Below are positions 18,244-26,172 of a DNA stretch of 41,386 bases, piece after piece. Below the pieces are notes generated by a model. It saw only the letters and a program-made list of their open reading frames with translations, was not told the origin of the DNA and searched no databases. The translations under genes were made by a program, and so were the position numbers. Positions within the stretch are counted from its first letter, which is position 1, and each line of letters opens with the position of its first letter. Source of the DNA: Acidobacteriota bacterium (GTDB taxonomy: Bacteria; Acidobacteriota; Terriglobia; Terriglobales; Acidobacteriaceae); NCBI GenBank assembly GCA_021816455.1, contig JAKAXU010000028.1, forward strand, positions 1 to 41,386, in the 5' to 3' direction.

Positions 18244-20148
18244 ATGAACCCCTCGTTTCGATCCTGCCTCGCGCTCTTGCCGCTGGCTGTCTCCTCTCTG
18301 CTCGCCGCTCAGTCTCCAGCCGTACTCACGATTCACGGCGACCAATCGCTGCACTCCGTCAGCCCCACGCTCTATGGACTGATGACCGAGGAGATCAACT
18401 ACTCCTACGACGGCGGACTCTACGCCGAAATGGTGCGCAACCGCACTCTCCGTGACGGCGGCTGGGAGCAGCAGGATTGGATGCTGGTGCAGAATGCCGA
18501 GGCGGGCGGCGCAATGGCCATGGACAAGACTACAGGCCCATCGTCGGCGCTACCCAACAGCCTCAAGCTCACTGTCACCGAAGCCTCGCAGGGCGATCCG
18601 GCCGGAGTTCGCAACAACGGCTTCTGGGGCTATGCGCTGCGCCCCGATACCACCTACTCAGGCTCACTCTACGCAAAGGCGGATTCGGCTGCCATCGGAG
18701 CGCTCACTGTCCGCCTCGTCAACAATACCACCGGCAAAACCGTGGCCAGCGCAGTTATTCCGGCTATCGGCGCAGCGTGGAAGCGGTACTCCGTCACTCT
18801 GCGCACAGGAGCCATCGTGCCCTCAGCGGACAATCATCTCGAACTGACCGTCGCTCACCCCGGAACGCTGTGGATGACGCTCGTCTCCATCTTCCCTCCT
18901 ACTTACGACAACCGGCCAAATGGAAACCGCATCGACCTGATGGAGAAGATGGCCGCTCTGCATCCAGCTTTCCTGCGCTTCCCGGGCGGCAATTATCTCG
19001 AAGGCAATCATCTCGCCGACTGGTATGACTGGAAGAAGACCATCGGTCCGCTCGTCGATCGCCCCACTCATCCCAGCCCCTGGGGCTATCACTCCTCCGA
19101 CGGCCTCGGACTGCTGGAGTTCTTCGAGTGGTGCGAAGACCTGCACATGAAGCCGGTCCTCGCCGTCTACGCCGGTTACGCTCTGGAGCATGAACACATC
19201 ACTCCCGGCCCGGATCTCGCGCCCTACGTCCAGGACGCGCTCGATGAGATTGAGTACGCCACTGGAGGGCCGCAGACCAAATGGGGCGCCGAGCGCGTGC
19301 GCGACGGCCATCCCGCGCCCTTTGCCGTCCCCTACGTCGAGATAGGCAACGAGGATGAATTCGACCGCTCCGGCAGCTACGACGCCCGTTTCGCACAGTT
19401 CTATGACGCCATCAAGGCGAAGTACCCGTCGATTCAGCTGATCGCTACCACTCCGGTCAAAAGCCGCAAACCCGCCGTGCTTGATGACCACTATTACAAA
19501 AGTGCCGAGGAGTTTTTCGCCGACACGCATCACTACGACAAAGCTGACCGCAACGGCCCGAAGATATTCGTCGGCGAGTACGCGACAATGGAGGGCACCC
19601 CGACCGGCGACTTCGGCGCGGCGCTCGGCGATGCCGCCTGGCTCACCGGCCTCGAACGCAACAGCGACCTCGTTGTCATGGCCAGTTATGCACCCATGCT
19701 GGTCAACGTCAACCCCGGAGGCATGCAGTGGCATCCGGATCTGATCGGCTATGACGGCCTCACCAGCTACGGTTCGCCCAGCTACTACGCGCTCGCACTC
19801 TTCGCCGCTCATCTCGGCGATATGGTGCCCGATTCGACGCTCACCGGAGCTGGCCCGCGCGCCTTCTACTCCGTCACTGAGCGCCGCTCCGACGGTCTGA
19901 TTTTTCTCAAGCTGGTCAATGCAGCACCTCAGGAGCAGGCTCTCCACATCGACATCAAAGGCGTCGGCGCACAGCACGGAACGGCTCGGCTTATCCGCCT
20001 GCACGCGGCCACCACCGCGGCCTCCAACTCGCTGGATCATCCGCGCCAGATTGTCCCGGTCACCAGCACCGTCGCGCTCTCCGGCAGCGTGCTTACGCAC
20101 GTGATCCCCGGCTATTCCATCGAGGTTCTGGAGATTCCCACACGTTGA
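18244..20148 (+). CDS. Secreted alpha-L-arabinofuranosidase, GH51
   Basis: The 634-residue protein has a signal peptide (residues 1-22, ending LLAAQ). The start of the catalytic domain follows (SPTLYGLMTEEINYSYDGGLYAEMVRNR), then a carbohydrate-binding-like insert (about 85-215) and the GH51 barrel (PAFLRFPGGNYLEGN). The acid/base Glu370 sits in VEIGNED and the nucleophile Glu445 in FVGEYATME. A C-terminal beta-sandwich ends the chain. The enzyme removes arabinofuranosyl side groups from arabinan or arabinoxylan outside the cytoplasm. It is monocistronic: a candidate promoter precedes it and a strong terminator follows. It pairs logically with the large outer-membrane receptor upstream. Confidence 0.92.
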   Translation: MNPSFRSCLALLPLAVSSLLAAQSPAVLTIHGDQSLHSVSPTLYGLMTEEINYSYDGGLYAEMVRNRTLRDGGWEQQDWMLVQNAEAGGAMAMDKTTGPSSALPNSLKLTVTEASQGDPAGVRNNGFWGYALRPDTTYSGSLYAKADSAAIGALTVRLVNNTTGKTVASAVIPAIGAAWKRYSVTLRTGAIVPSADNHLELTVAHPGTLWMTLVSIFPPTYDNRPNGNRIDLMEKMAALHPAFLRFPGGNYLEGNHLADWYDWKKTIGPLVDRPTHPSPWGYHSSDGLGLLEFFEWCEDLHMKPVLAVYAGYALEHEHITPGPDLAPYVQDALDEIEYATGGPQTKWGAERVRDGHPAPFAVPYVEIGNEDEFDRSGSYDARFAQFYDAIKAKYPSIQLIATTPVKSRKPAVLDDHYYKSAEEFFADTHHYDKADRNGPKIFVGEYATMEGTPTGDFGAALGDAAWLTGLERNSDLVVMASYAPMLVNVNPGGMQWHPDLIGYDGLTSYGSPSYYALALFAAHLGDMVPDSTLTGAGPRAFYSVTERRSDGLIFLKLVNAAPQEQALHIDIKGVGAQHGTARLIRLHAATTAASNSLDHPRQIVPVTSTVALSGSVLTHVIPGYSIEVLEIPTR

Positions 20149-20204
20149 CTCAGGCGGCTTTTGCCGCGACCTCAACTCGGCTGCATTTCAGCTCTGAATC
20201 ACAA

Positions 20205-20234
20205 CGGCCACGCATTCGATCGAGTGCGTGGCCG
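20205..20234. terminator. Strong terminator between GH51 gene and dnaA
   Basis: CGGCCACGCA (20205-20214) and TGCGTGGCCG (20225-20234) form a perfect 10-bp stem around a 10-base loop, followed on the plus strand by GGTGCATTTTT. It lies between convergent genes and can serve both, more strongly the plus-strand GH51 gene. Confidence 0.85.
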
Positions 20235-20259
20235 GGTGCATTTTTCCGCGTAGTGCCGG

Positions 20260-21675
20260 TTAGCCGTTGAGCATCTCCTGCAACTTATTGATCGTGGCGT
20301 TCAGCTCTTTGTCGCTGCGGCGCAGTTCGTCGATCTTGGCGATCGAATGCATCACTGTCGTGTGGTGTTTGCCACCAAACTGCCGACCGATCTCCGGCAG
20401 GCTTGCGTCGGTCAGGCTCTTCGCCAGATACATCGCAATCTGGCGCGGCACCACCACCTGGCGCGAGTTGTTCTTCTGCTTCAGTTCGCTCACGCGCATG
20501 CCGAAGTTCTCCGCCACAGCCTTCTGGATTGCGTCGATCGAAATGCGCCGCGCCTGAGTGTCGATGAACTGCTTCAGACACTGCTGCGTCGTCTGCAACG
20601 TCACCTCCACGCCGTTCATCTGCGACCAGGCAAAGAGCCGCACCAGCGCGCCTTCCAGCTCGCGCACGTTGGTGCGCACGTTCGAGGCGATGAACATCGC
20701 AACGTCGGTCGGCAGAGCTTTCTGCTCGCTCTCCGCCTTCTTCTGCAGAATCGCGACCTTGGTTTCAAGGTCCGGCGGCTGAATATCGGCGATCAGGCCC
20801 CACTCGAAGCGCGAGCGCAGTCGCTCCTCGATCTCTGCCAGCTCCTTCGGAGGGCGATCGGAGGCAATCACCACCTGCTTCATGCTCTCGTGCAGCGCGT
20901 TGAAAGTGTGAAAGAACTCCTCCTGCACGCGCTCCTTCTGAGCAATGAACTGGATGTCGTCGATCAGCAACACATCCACGCCGCGAAAACGATCCCGGAA
21001 GCTCGTCATGCGGTCATTGCGAATCGAGTTGATCATTTCATTCAAAAACTTTTCCGCCGTCACGTAGTACAAGCTCGAGGTCGGCTGCCTGCGTTTTACC
21101 TCATGCCCGATGGCGTGCATCAGATGGGTTTTGCCCAGCCCCACACCACCGTAAAGAAACAGCGGATTGTAGGCTTTACCGGGCCGCTCTGCTGCGGCAA
21201 GAGAAGCAGCGCGCGCAAACTGATTTCCGTTGCCGATCACAAAATTCTCAAAGGTGTAGCGCGGATTGAGCTGCGCGGCCGTCGACCAGTCGAAGCGTGT
21301 CTGCTCCACCGGTGCGACGGCAGGGCGGCGGCTGCCGGCGCTTGCGGTCGGCATCCGTTCCGACTGCGGGGCAAAACCGCCATCCCGGCGCATCTGCGGC
21401 ACAGATGGATCGGCCTCGGCAGTGACGAAGACCACCTGATCCAGTTCCAGGCCAGCCTGGTCGATTGCTTCCTGGATCAGATCGCTGTATCTTTCAGCGA
21501 CCAGATGGAAATCCTCCGACGGAATGCGCGCGTACAGTGTACGACCGGCGATGTGGCTGAAGCGAGTCGGCTTCAGCCAAGTATCGAAGGATTGCCGATT
21601 GATCTTCTTTTCCAGTGCCGCCAGAATCTGATTCCACGGATTCACTGCCGTGGATTGGGCGGGAACAAATGACAT
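20260..21675 (-). CDS. dnaA: Chromosomal replication initiator DnaA
   Basis: DnaA binds oriC and opens it for helicase loading. The 471 residues show domain I (WNQILAALEKKINRQSFDTWLKP) and a variable linker to about 135. The AAA+ domain has Walker A GGVGLGKT (176-183) and Walker B VLLIDDIQFI, and C-terminal domain IV has the DNA-binding signature GRQFGGKHHTTVMHSI. The frame opens at 21750, but the ATG at 21675 has AAGGAAG seven bases upstream and gives the normal N-terminus. The gene diverges from rpmH and is not followed by dnaN, which is absent from the window. I saw no clear DnaA-box cluster nearby. Confidence 0.97.
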   Translation of the reverse strand: MSFVPAQSTAVNPWNQILAALEKKINRQSFDTWLKPTRFSHIAGRTLYARIPSEDFHLVAERYSDLIQEAIDQAGLELDQVVFVTAEADPSVPQMRRDGGFAPQSERMPTASAGSRRPAVAPVEQTRFDWSTAAQLNPRYTFENFVIGNGNQFARAASLAAAERPGKAYNPLFLYGGVGLGKTHLMHAIGHEVKRRQPTSSLYYVTAEKFLNEMINSIRNDRMTSFRDRFRGVDVLLIDDIQFIAQKERVQEEFFHTFNALHESMKQVVIASDRPPKELAEIEERLRSRFEWGLIADIQPPDLETKVAILQKKAESEQKALPTDVAMFIASNVRTNVRELEGALVRLFAWSQMNGVEVTLQTTQQCLKQFIDTQARRISIDAIQKAVAENFGMRVSELKQKNNSRQVVVPRQIAMYLAKSLTDASLPEIGRQFGGKHHTTVMHSIAKIDELRRSDKELNATINKLQEMLNG

Positions 21676-22215
21676 GGAAGACTTCCTTAATATTCGTAGT
21701 CCAAAGCTTGAATGCAACAGAAATAAACGAGCACCCGATCCCCGCAGCATGGCGCAGGGAAAAACACTCTACCCTCGCGACAACCAACTATCGCGTTCTG
21801 ATCCGAACCTGCCACCATCTGCCAGGAAGCTCCGCGGCGGAATCGCCGAAGAGCGAGTTTTGGTGTGAAAAATTCAAACTACATCAACATTCGCAGATGT
21901 TGTGAACGGGTCTGATACTAGCACAAATCGCGACCTCTGCAACACTCCATTCACGTACTCCTGCTGGTTGCACCATGGCTGGTGAAATCGGCAGGATCAC
22001 CGTCGAAAAACGCGCCTGGAATCCGTTCCCAGTGCCGTCGCATAGTGGCTCCTTTCCTTGCGCGTGACGTGAATTTCCCGACCTGCTTTCGGAAGACTGG
22101 AAAAAATTCGCGCTTGCGGTATAATCAGAAATTGCTGCCCGAAAGTGATTTCCGGCCAGAGCATTTTAAGCGGACTTTCTCGGATTTTTAGGAGTCCGCA
22201 CCTCAGGAGCGCAGG
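21676..22215. other. dnaA-rpmH intergenic region, no gene
   Basis: These 540 bases between divergent dnaA and rpmH hold the rpmH promoter (-10 at 22120) and presumably the dnaA promoter. Two short open frames (21615-21905 and 21982-22191) lack domains and are not supported. I looked for TTATCCACA-type DnaA boxes on both strands and found none with at most one mismatch, so I cannot call an origin here although the gene context would allow one. Confidence 0.5.
22097..22125 (+). promoter_or_regulatory. rpmH promoter with consensus -10
   Basis: A perfect TATAAT (22120-22125) is preceded 17 bases upstream by CTGGAA (22097-22102), a weak -35. It lies 91 bases before the rpmH start and probably drives rpmH-rnpA-yidD-yidC. 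Confidence 0.6.
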
Positions 22216-22371
22216 ATGCCTAAACGCACATTTCAGCCCAATCGCCGCAAGCGCGTGAAGACGCACGGTTTTCGCGCCCGCATGAAGACCAAAAGCGGAG
22301 CCGCAGTTCTCAGCCGCCGTCGCGCACAGGGCCGCAAGCGTGTGGCCGTCAGCGCAGGCTTTCGCGACTAA
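22216..22371 (+). CDS. rpmH: 50S ribosomal protein bL34
   Basis: This very small gene of 51 codons encodes [20 protein letters not shown] followed by [18 protein letters not shown] and [13 protein letters not shown], a complete bL34. AGGAG at 22204-22208 lies seven bases before the ATG. It precedes rnpA by 48 bases, the near-universal rpmH-rnpA order that couples ribosome and RNase P synthesis. Confidence 0.98.
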   Translation: MPKRTFQPNRRKRVKTHGFRARMKTKSGAAVLSRRRAQGRKRVAVSAGFRD

Positions 22372-22419
22372 CTCCGGTAGCGGCAGCTTGTCTGCCGCTA
22401 CGCCTCAGGGAGGATGTCG

Positions 22420-23007
22420 ATGAATTGCAGCACGTCGAATCACGTCCCGTTCCCATCTCCTGTCCAATTCAGCTCGCCTTCCGGTTTGCATTCGCCATCC
22501 ACAACTCCGACTCCCTCCCGGCGCACACTGTGGATCGACTCGCGCCTGCGCAGACACGCCGATTATCAGCGCGTCTACGCAGTCGCTCGTAAACATTTTT
22601 CCGCATCCATCGCCTGGTTTGCCGCCATGCGTCAGGAGTCGGCGAGTGCCGCTTGCAACGCTCCGGCACGAGTCGGACTCACTGTCGGGAAGGCGCTCGG
22701 CAAAGCGCATGAACGCAACCGCATCAAGCGGCGGCTGCGCGCCGCCATTCGCGCTCACCGAGCACTGTTGCCGCACGGACTGGATATTGTCCTGCATCCC
22801 CGGCGTTCCGCTCTCAGCGACGATTTTTCCGCCATTACCGCGGAGATTGAAAAGACATTCAGCGCCGCTGCGGAGTTTGCCAAAAACCGTCCCGGTATGT
22901 TGCTGAAAAAAACCACCGAAACCCCGTCCGGGCTAACTGCCAGCCCAAGGATGAATTCCGCCACATCGCAGAATGCCTTGCCGAGGCGAAGAGGGGTGCG
23001 CCGATGA
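22420..23007 (+). CDS. rnpA: Ribonuclease P protein component
   Basis: RnpA assists the RNase P RNA in trimming tRNA 5' ends. The conserved core begins at RLRRHADYQRVYAVARKHF and includes the RNR signature (ERNRIKRRLRAAIR, about residues 98-111). The protein is long for the family (about 195 against the usual 110-130). It has a Ser/Pro/Thr-rich N-terminal tail of some 38 residues and a basic C-terminal tail of about 45. GGGAGG sits right against an ATG at 22414 but six to seven bases before the ATG at 22420, so the second is preferred. Its stop overlaps the yidD start by four bases, so the two are translationally coupled. Confidence 0.95.
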   Translation: MNCSTSNHVPFPSPVQFSSPSGLHSPSTTPTPSRRTLWIDSRLRRHADYQRVYAVARKHFSASIAWFAAMRQESASAACNAPARVGLTVGKALGKAHERNRIKRRLRAAIRAHRALLPHGLDIVLHPRRSALSDDFSAITAEIEKTFSAAAEFAKNRPGMLLKKTTETPSGLTASPRMNSATSQNALPRRRGVRR

Positions 23008-23279
23008 TGCGTCGTGCTGTCTTATCTATGCTCGCATTCTATCGACGCTGGATATCTCCCGCGCTGCACTCGATCTTCCCAGGCGGTTGCCGCTTTCATC
23101 CCACCTGTTCCCAGTACGCAATCGAGGCCGTCGAACTCTACGGCAGTCTACATGGTATCTGGCTCGCGCTGCGCCGTCTGGCGCGATGCCATCCCTTCGC
23201 TCGCGGAGGATTCGATCCCGTCCCGCTGCCTCCGTCGGCTCCTGACGCTTCGATGAGGGAACCGAACCCGTTACCATAG
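23004..23279 (+). CDS. yidD: Membrane protein insertion efficiency factor YidD
   Basis: This 91-residue protein has the family core FYRRWISPALHSIFPGGCRFHPTCSQYAIEAVELYG and the conserved RCHPF...GFDPVP. YidD is a small, membrane-associated protein that helps insertion by YidC. It overlaps rnpA by four bases (ATGA) and precedes yidC by 55 bases, the standard order. The last 15 residues (Pro-rich) are variable. Confidence 0.96.
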   Translation: MMRRAVLSMLAFYRRWISPALHSIFPGGCRFHPTCSQYAIEAVELYGSLHGIWLALRRLARCHPFARGGFDPVPLPPSAPDASMREPNPLP

Positions 23280-23334
23280 AACAGCGGCCGGATTTTTCGC
23301 GCGCCGCGCAGGCTCAACGACAGGACAGACTTCT

Positions 23335-25089
23335 TTGGCTGAAATTCGCAATCCCAATGCTTCCGCGCCCGGTTCAGGCGGCGATATGCGCTCCATGCTG
23401 ATCTTCACGCTGCTGGCTCTCGGCGCTCTCATGGCCTTTCAATACTTCAAGCCGCCGGTGCCGCCGACGGCAGCGCCCTCGGCACCAACGACGACCCGTT
23501 CCGCCACTTCCTCGACCGCAGCCGCGTTCCAGGCCTCTTCCGCGGCGGCCACCATTCAGGCTGCTGCCGAGACCACCACCGTCGTCGAGAACGATCTCTA
23601 TCGCATCACCTTCTCCAATCGCGGGGCGCAGGTCAAAAGCTGGATTCTCAAGCGATACAAGGACTCTCACGGCCGCCCGCTGGATCTCGTCAATCAGGCC
23701 GCGGCCGAGCGTTTCGGCTTTCCGCTTTCGCTCTATACCTATGAACCGCAGTTGACCGCGCAGTTGAACAACGCACTCTATGAGCCTTCGGTCACCGGCC
23801 AGGTGGCCGCGCCCACCGGCATCGTCTTCCGTTACGCCGCCGGTTCGCTCATTGTCACCAAAACTTTTCTCTTCAACCAGAGCTATGTCATCGACGTGAG
23901 TGTCTCCGTCGAGCAGAACGGGCAGCCGGTACGTGCGCTTGTCGCCTGGCCCAGTGGCCTGGGCGACCTCGAAGAAGCTGCCCAGTACAACTACACCAAG
24001 TTCGCTTATTCCTCGGACGGCAAACGCGACACCACCGTCGCGAAGAAGATCAGCGGCGGCGCTACGCTCAACCAGCCCTTCGACTACGCCGGCCCCATCG
24101 ATCTTTATTTCGCCGCCACGTTCCTTCCCGCTGACCCAGCCGACGCCACTGCGGTCACGCTGCGCAACACCCTCGATGTTCCCCGCGATACTGCCGACCC
24201 GAAGGGACCGAAGCTCCCCGAGCCGGTGCTTGGCGCGGCGATCGGCGACCAGAACGGCGCTACGCATACGCGTCTCTTCGCCGGCCCGCTCCAATACGAC
24301 GTTCTCGGCTCCATTCATACAACGGCGCCGGACGGCAAGGCTACCGGCGAAGACCTGCGCCCGCTGGTCCAGTACGGCTGGTTCAAGGTCATCGCCGAGC
24401 CGCTCTTCCTGCTTCTGCGTTTCGTCCACGACCACATGATTCCCAACTGGGGATGGACGATTATCGTCGTTACGCTCTTCTTCAACCTGTTGATGCTGCC
24501 CACGCGTTTCACGATGATGAAGTCTTCACTGAAGATGCAGCGTGTGCAGCCGAAGCTCGACGCCATCAAGCGCAAATACGCGAATCTCAAGGCCACCGAT
24601 CCGCGCCGCACGGAGATGAACGCGGAGACGATGAAGCTTTACAAGGAAGAGGGCATCAACATGTACGGCGGCTGTCTTCCCCTGCTGGTGCAGATGCCGC
24701 TCTTCTTTGCCTATTACCGCGTCCTGCTCAACTCCATCGAGTTGCGCCAGGCTTCCTGGGGATGGTTGCCCAATCTGGCCGCAGCCGATCCGCTCCACAT
24801 CCTGCCCATTCTCATCATCGCCAGCATGTTTCTGGTGCAGTTCATCACGCCATCGCCGGGCATGGACCCGGCACAGCGCCGCATGATGGCCTTCCTGATG
24901 CCGGCCATTTTCGGCTTCTCCATGTGGGGCTTCGCCTCTGGCCTCGCGCTTTACTGGGCCACCGGAAACCTGCTCAATATCGGTCTCCAGCTTGGCATCA
25001 ACCGCTCCAAAATGGGTCGTGAGTTGCATGCTCTCGCCGTTCGACGCGCCGCCGCCAAAGCGCCGCGCACCATCAACGCCCGACGCTGA
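23335..25089 (+). CDS. yidC: Membrane protein insertase YidC
   Basis: YidC inserts proteins into the inner membrane, alone or with SecYEG. The 584 residues have an N-terminal membrane segment (about 20-38, SMLIFTLLALGALMAFQYF). A large periplasmic beta-domain (about 75-340: TTVVENDLYRITFSNRGAQV onward) follows, then the conserved C-terminal helices (MIPNWGWTIIVVTLFFNLLM, GCLPLLVQMPLFFAYYRVL, FGFSMWGFASGLALYWATGN). The periplasmic domain marks the Gram-negative type. It starts with TTG at 23335. The ribosome-binding site is weak, so coupling to yidD may matter. The last gene of the rpmH operon. Confidence 0.97.
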   Translation: MAEIRNPNASAPGSGGDMRSMLIFTLLALGALMAFQYFKPPVPPTAAPSAPTTTRSATSSTAAAFQASSAAATIQAAAETTTVVENDLYRITFSNRGAQVKSWILKRYKDSHGRPLDLVNQAAAERFGFPLSLYTYEPQLTAQLNNALYEPSVTGQVAAPTGIVFRYAAGSLIVTKTFLFNQSYVIDVSVSVEQNGQPVRALVAWPSGLGDLEEAAQYNYTKFAYSSDGKRDTTVAKKISGGATLNQPFDYAGPIDLYFAATFLPADPADATAVTLRNTLDVPRDTADPKGPKLPEPVLGAAIGDQNGATHTRLFAGPLQYDVLGSIHTTAPDGKATGEDLRPLVQYGWFKVIAEPLFLLLRFVHDHMIPNWGWTIIVVTLFFNLLMLPTRFTMMKSSLKMQRVQPKLDAIKRKYANLKATDPRRTEMNAETMKLYKEEGINMYGGCLPLLVQMPLFFAYYRVLLNSIELRQASWGWLPNLAAADPLHILPILIIASMFLVQFITPSPGMDPAQRRMMAFLMPAIFGFSMWGFASGLALYWATGNLLNIGLQLGINRSKMGRELHALAVRRAAAKAPRTINARR

Positions 25090-25126
25090 GAACTCCAGCG
25101 TCCGTCTGCCTCACGAACGGAGATCG

Positions 25127-26026
25127 ATGAACGCGCACGAAGACAGGCCATCGGCTCCGCTTTCTCATTCTGCCGGGCGACTGTCCAGGCAGATTCCACA
25201 ACCGGAGCACAGCCTCGAATGGACGCAGGTCACCGTCTGGCAGGATGGCGCTGCAACCGGACAGCAAGACTCGCTCGCAGCCGAAGAGCCGCTTGAAATT
25301 CGGCTCGGCGACCAGCCGCTTGCCGTCACCATGCGCACTCCCGGCCATGACGCGGAACTGGCCGCCGGATTCCTGCTCACCGAAGGCATTCTGGAAGACC
25401 CCGACGACCTGCTCCGGCTCGATGCCGCTCCCCCTGGTGAGAAGCTGAGTGCGCGCGCCGCTCAGAATGTGATTCGCGCAACGCTGCGAGAGCCGGACGT
25501 GGATCGGACCTCCCGTGCCCAGCGCAATTTCTTCGCCACTTCCAGTTGCGGTCTCTGCGGAAAAGCCTCGATCGAGGCCCTGCGTCATCGCGGACTGCGT
25601 GCACCCGCCAGTGCCATCGCGGTCTCCGCCGAAACCCTCTGCGAGCTTCCCCCAAGGCTGCGCGCCGCGCAGACCATCTTCAGCCAAACCGGCGGCCTGC
25701 ATGCCGCTGCGCTCTTTGACGCATCCGGCCAGTTACTCGTCCTGCGTGAGGACATCGGCCGCCACAACGCCGTGGACAAGGTCGTCGGATGGGCCATGCA
25801 GCAGGCGCTGCTGCCTCTCAGCGAACACATCCTGCTCGTCAGCGGTCGTTGCGGTTTCGAGATCACTCAGAAGGCGCTCGCCGCCGGCATCCCCATTGTC
25901 GCCTCAATCTCCGCGCCGTCCACTCTGGCCGTCCAGCTAGCCCGTGAATTCCAACTTACGCTTGTTGGCTTCCTGCGTGACCGCCGCTTCGTCGTCTACG
26001 CAGGCAGCGCCCGCTGCCGCTGGTAA
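25127..26026 (+). CDS. fdhD: Formate dehydrogenase accessory sulfurtransferase FdhD
   Basis: FdhD moves sulfur from a cysteine desulfurase to the molybdenum cofactor of formate dehydrogenases, which is needed for activity. The 299 residues contain the sulfur-transfer motif SSCGLCGK (Cys141, Cys144), the N-terminal EEPLEIRLG and TPGHDAELAAGFLLTEGI, and the conserved REDIGRHNAVDKVVGWA. CGGAGA lies five bases before the ATG at 25127; the frame also opens inside yidC at 24992, which is read-through. It lies 37 bases after yidC and 146 bases before the fdhF-like gene it should serve. Confidence 0.96.
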   Translation: MNAHEDRPSAPLSHSAGRLSRQIPQPEHSLEWTQVTVWQDGAATGQQDSLAAEEPLEIRLGDQPLAVTMRTPGHDAELAAGFLLTEGILEDPDDLLRLDAAPPGEKLSARAAQNVIRATLREPDVDRTSRAQRNFFATSSCGLCGKASIEALRHRGLRAPASAIAVSAETLCELPPRLRAAQTIFSQTGGLHAAALFDASGQLLVLREDIGRHNAVDKVVGWAMQQALLPLSEHILLVSGRCGFEITQKALAAGIPIVASISAPSTLAVQLAREFQLTLVGFLRDRRFVVYAGSARCRW

Positions 26027-26109
26027 GCCGAAGCTTTCATCACGCACAGTGCCCCTGTCCGCTTTTCCCGTCCCATTGAAATTCATCGTCTACTCATGTT
26101 TCTCTATCT

Positions 26110-26124
26110 ACGATCAGGGATCGT
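26110..26124. promoter_or_regulatory. Perfect inverted repeat upstream of the fdhF-like gene
   Basis: ACGATC-AGG-GATCGT is a perfect 6-bp inverted repeat with a 3-base centre, 48 bases before the start codon. It could be an operator for a dimeric regulator, but one short palindrome may be chance. Confidence 0.2.
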
Positions 26125-26172
26125 GAATCAACCCGGGGAAGAGTAAACTCAGCGGACGGGAGATTGTGTTTT

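Noticed and set aside
20347..21672. 441-codon frame antisense to dnaA
   Set aside because: His/Arg/Leu-rich shadow without motifs; dnaA on the other strand is certain.
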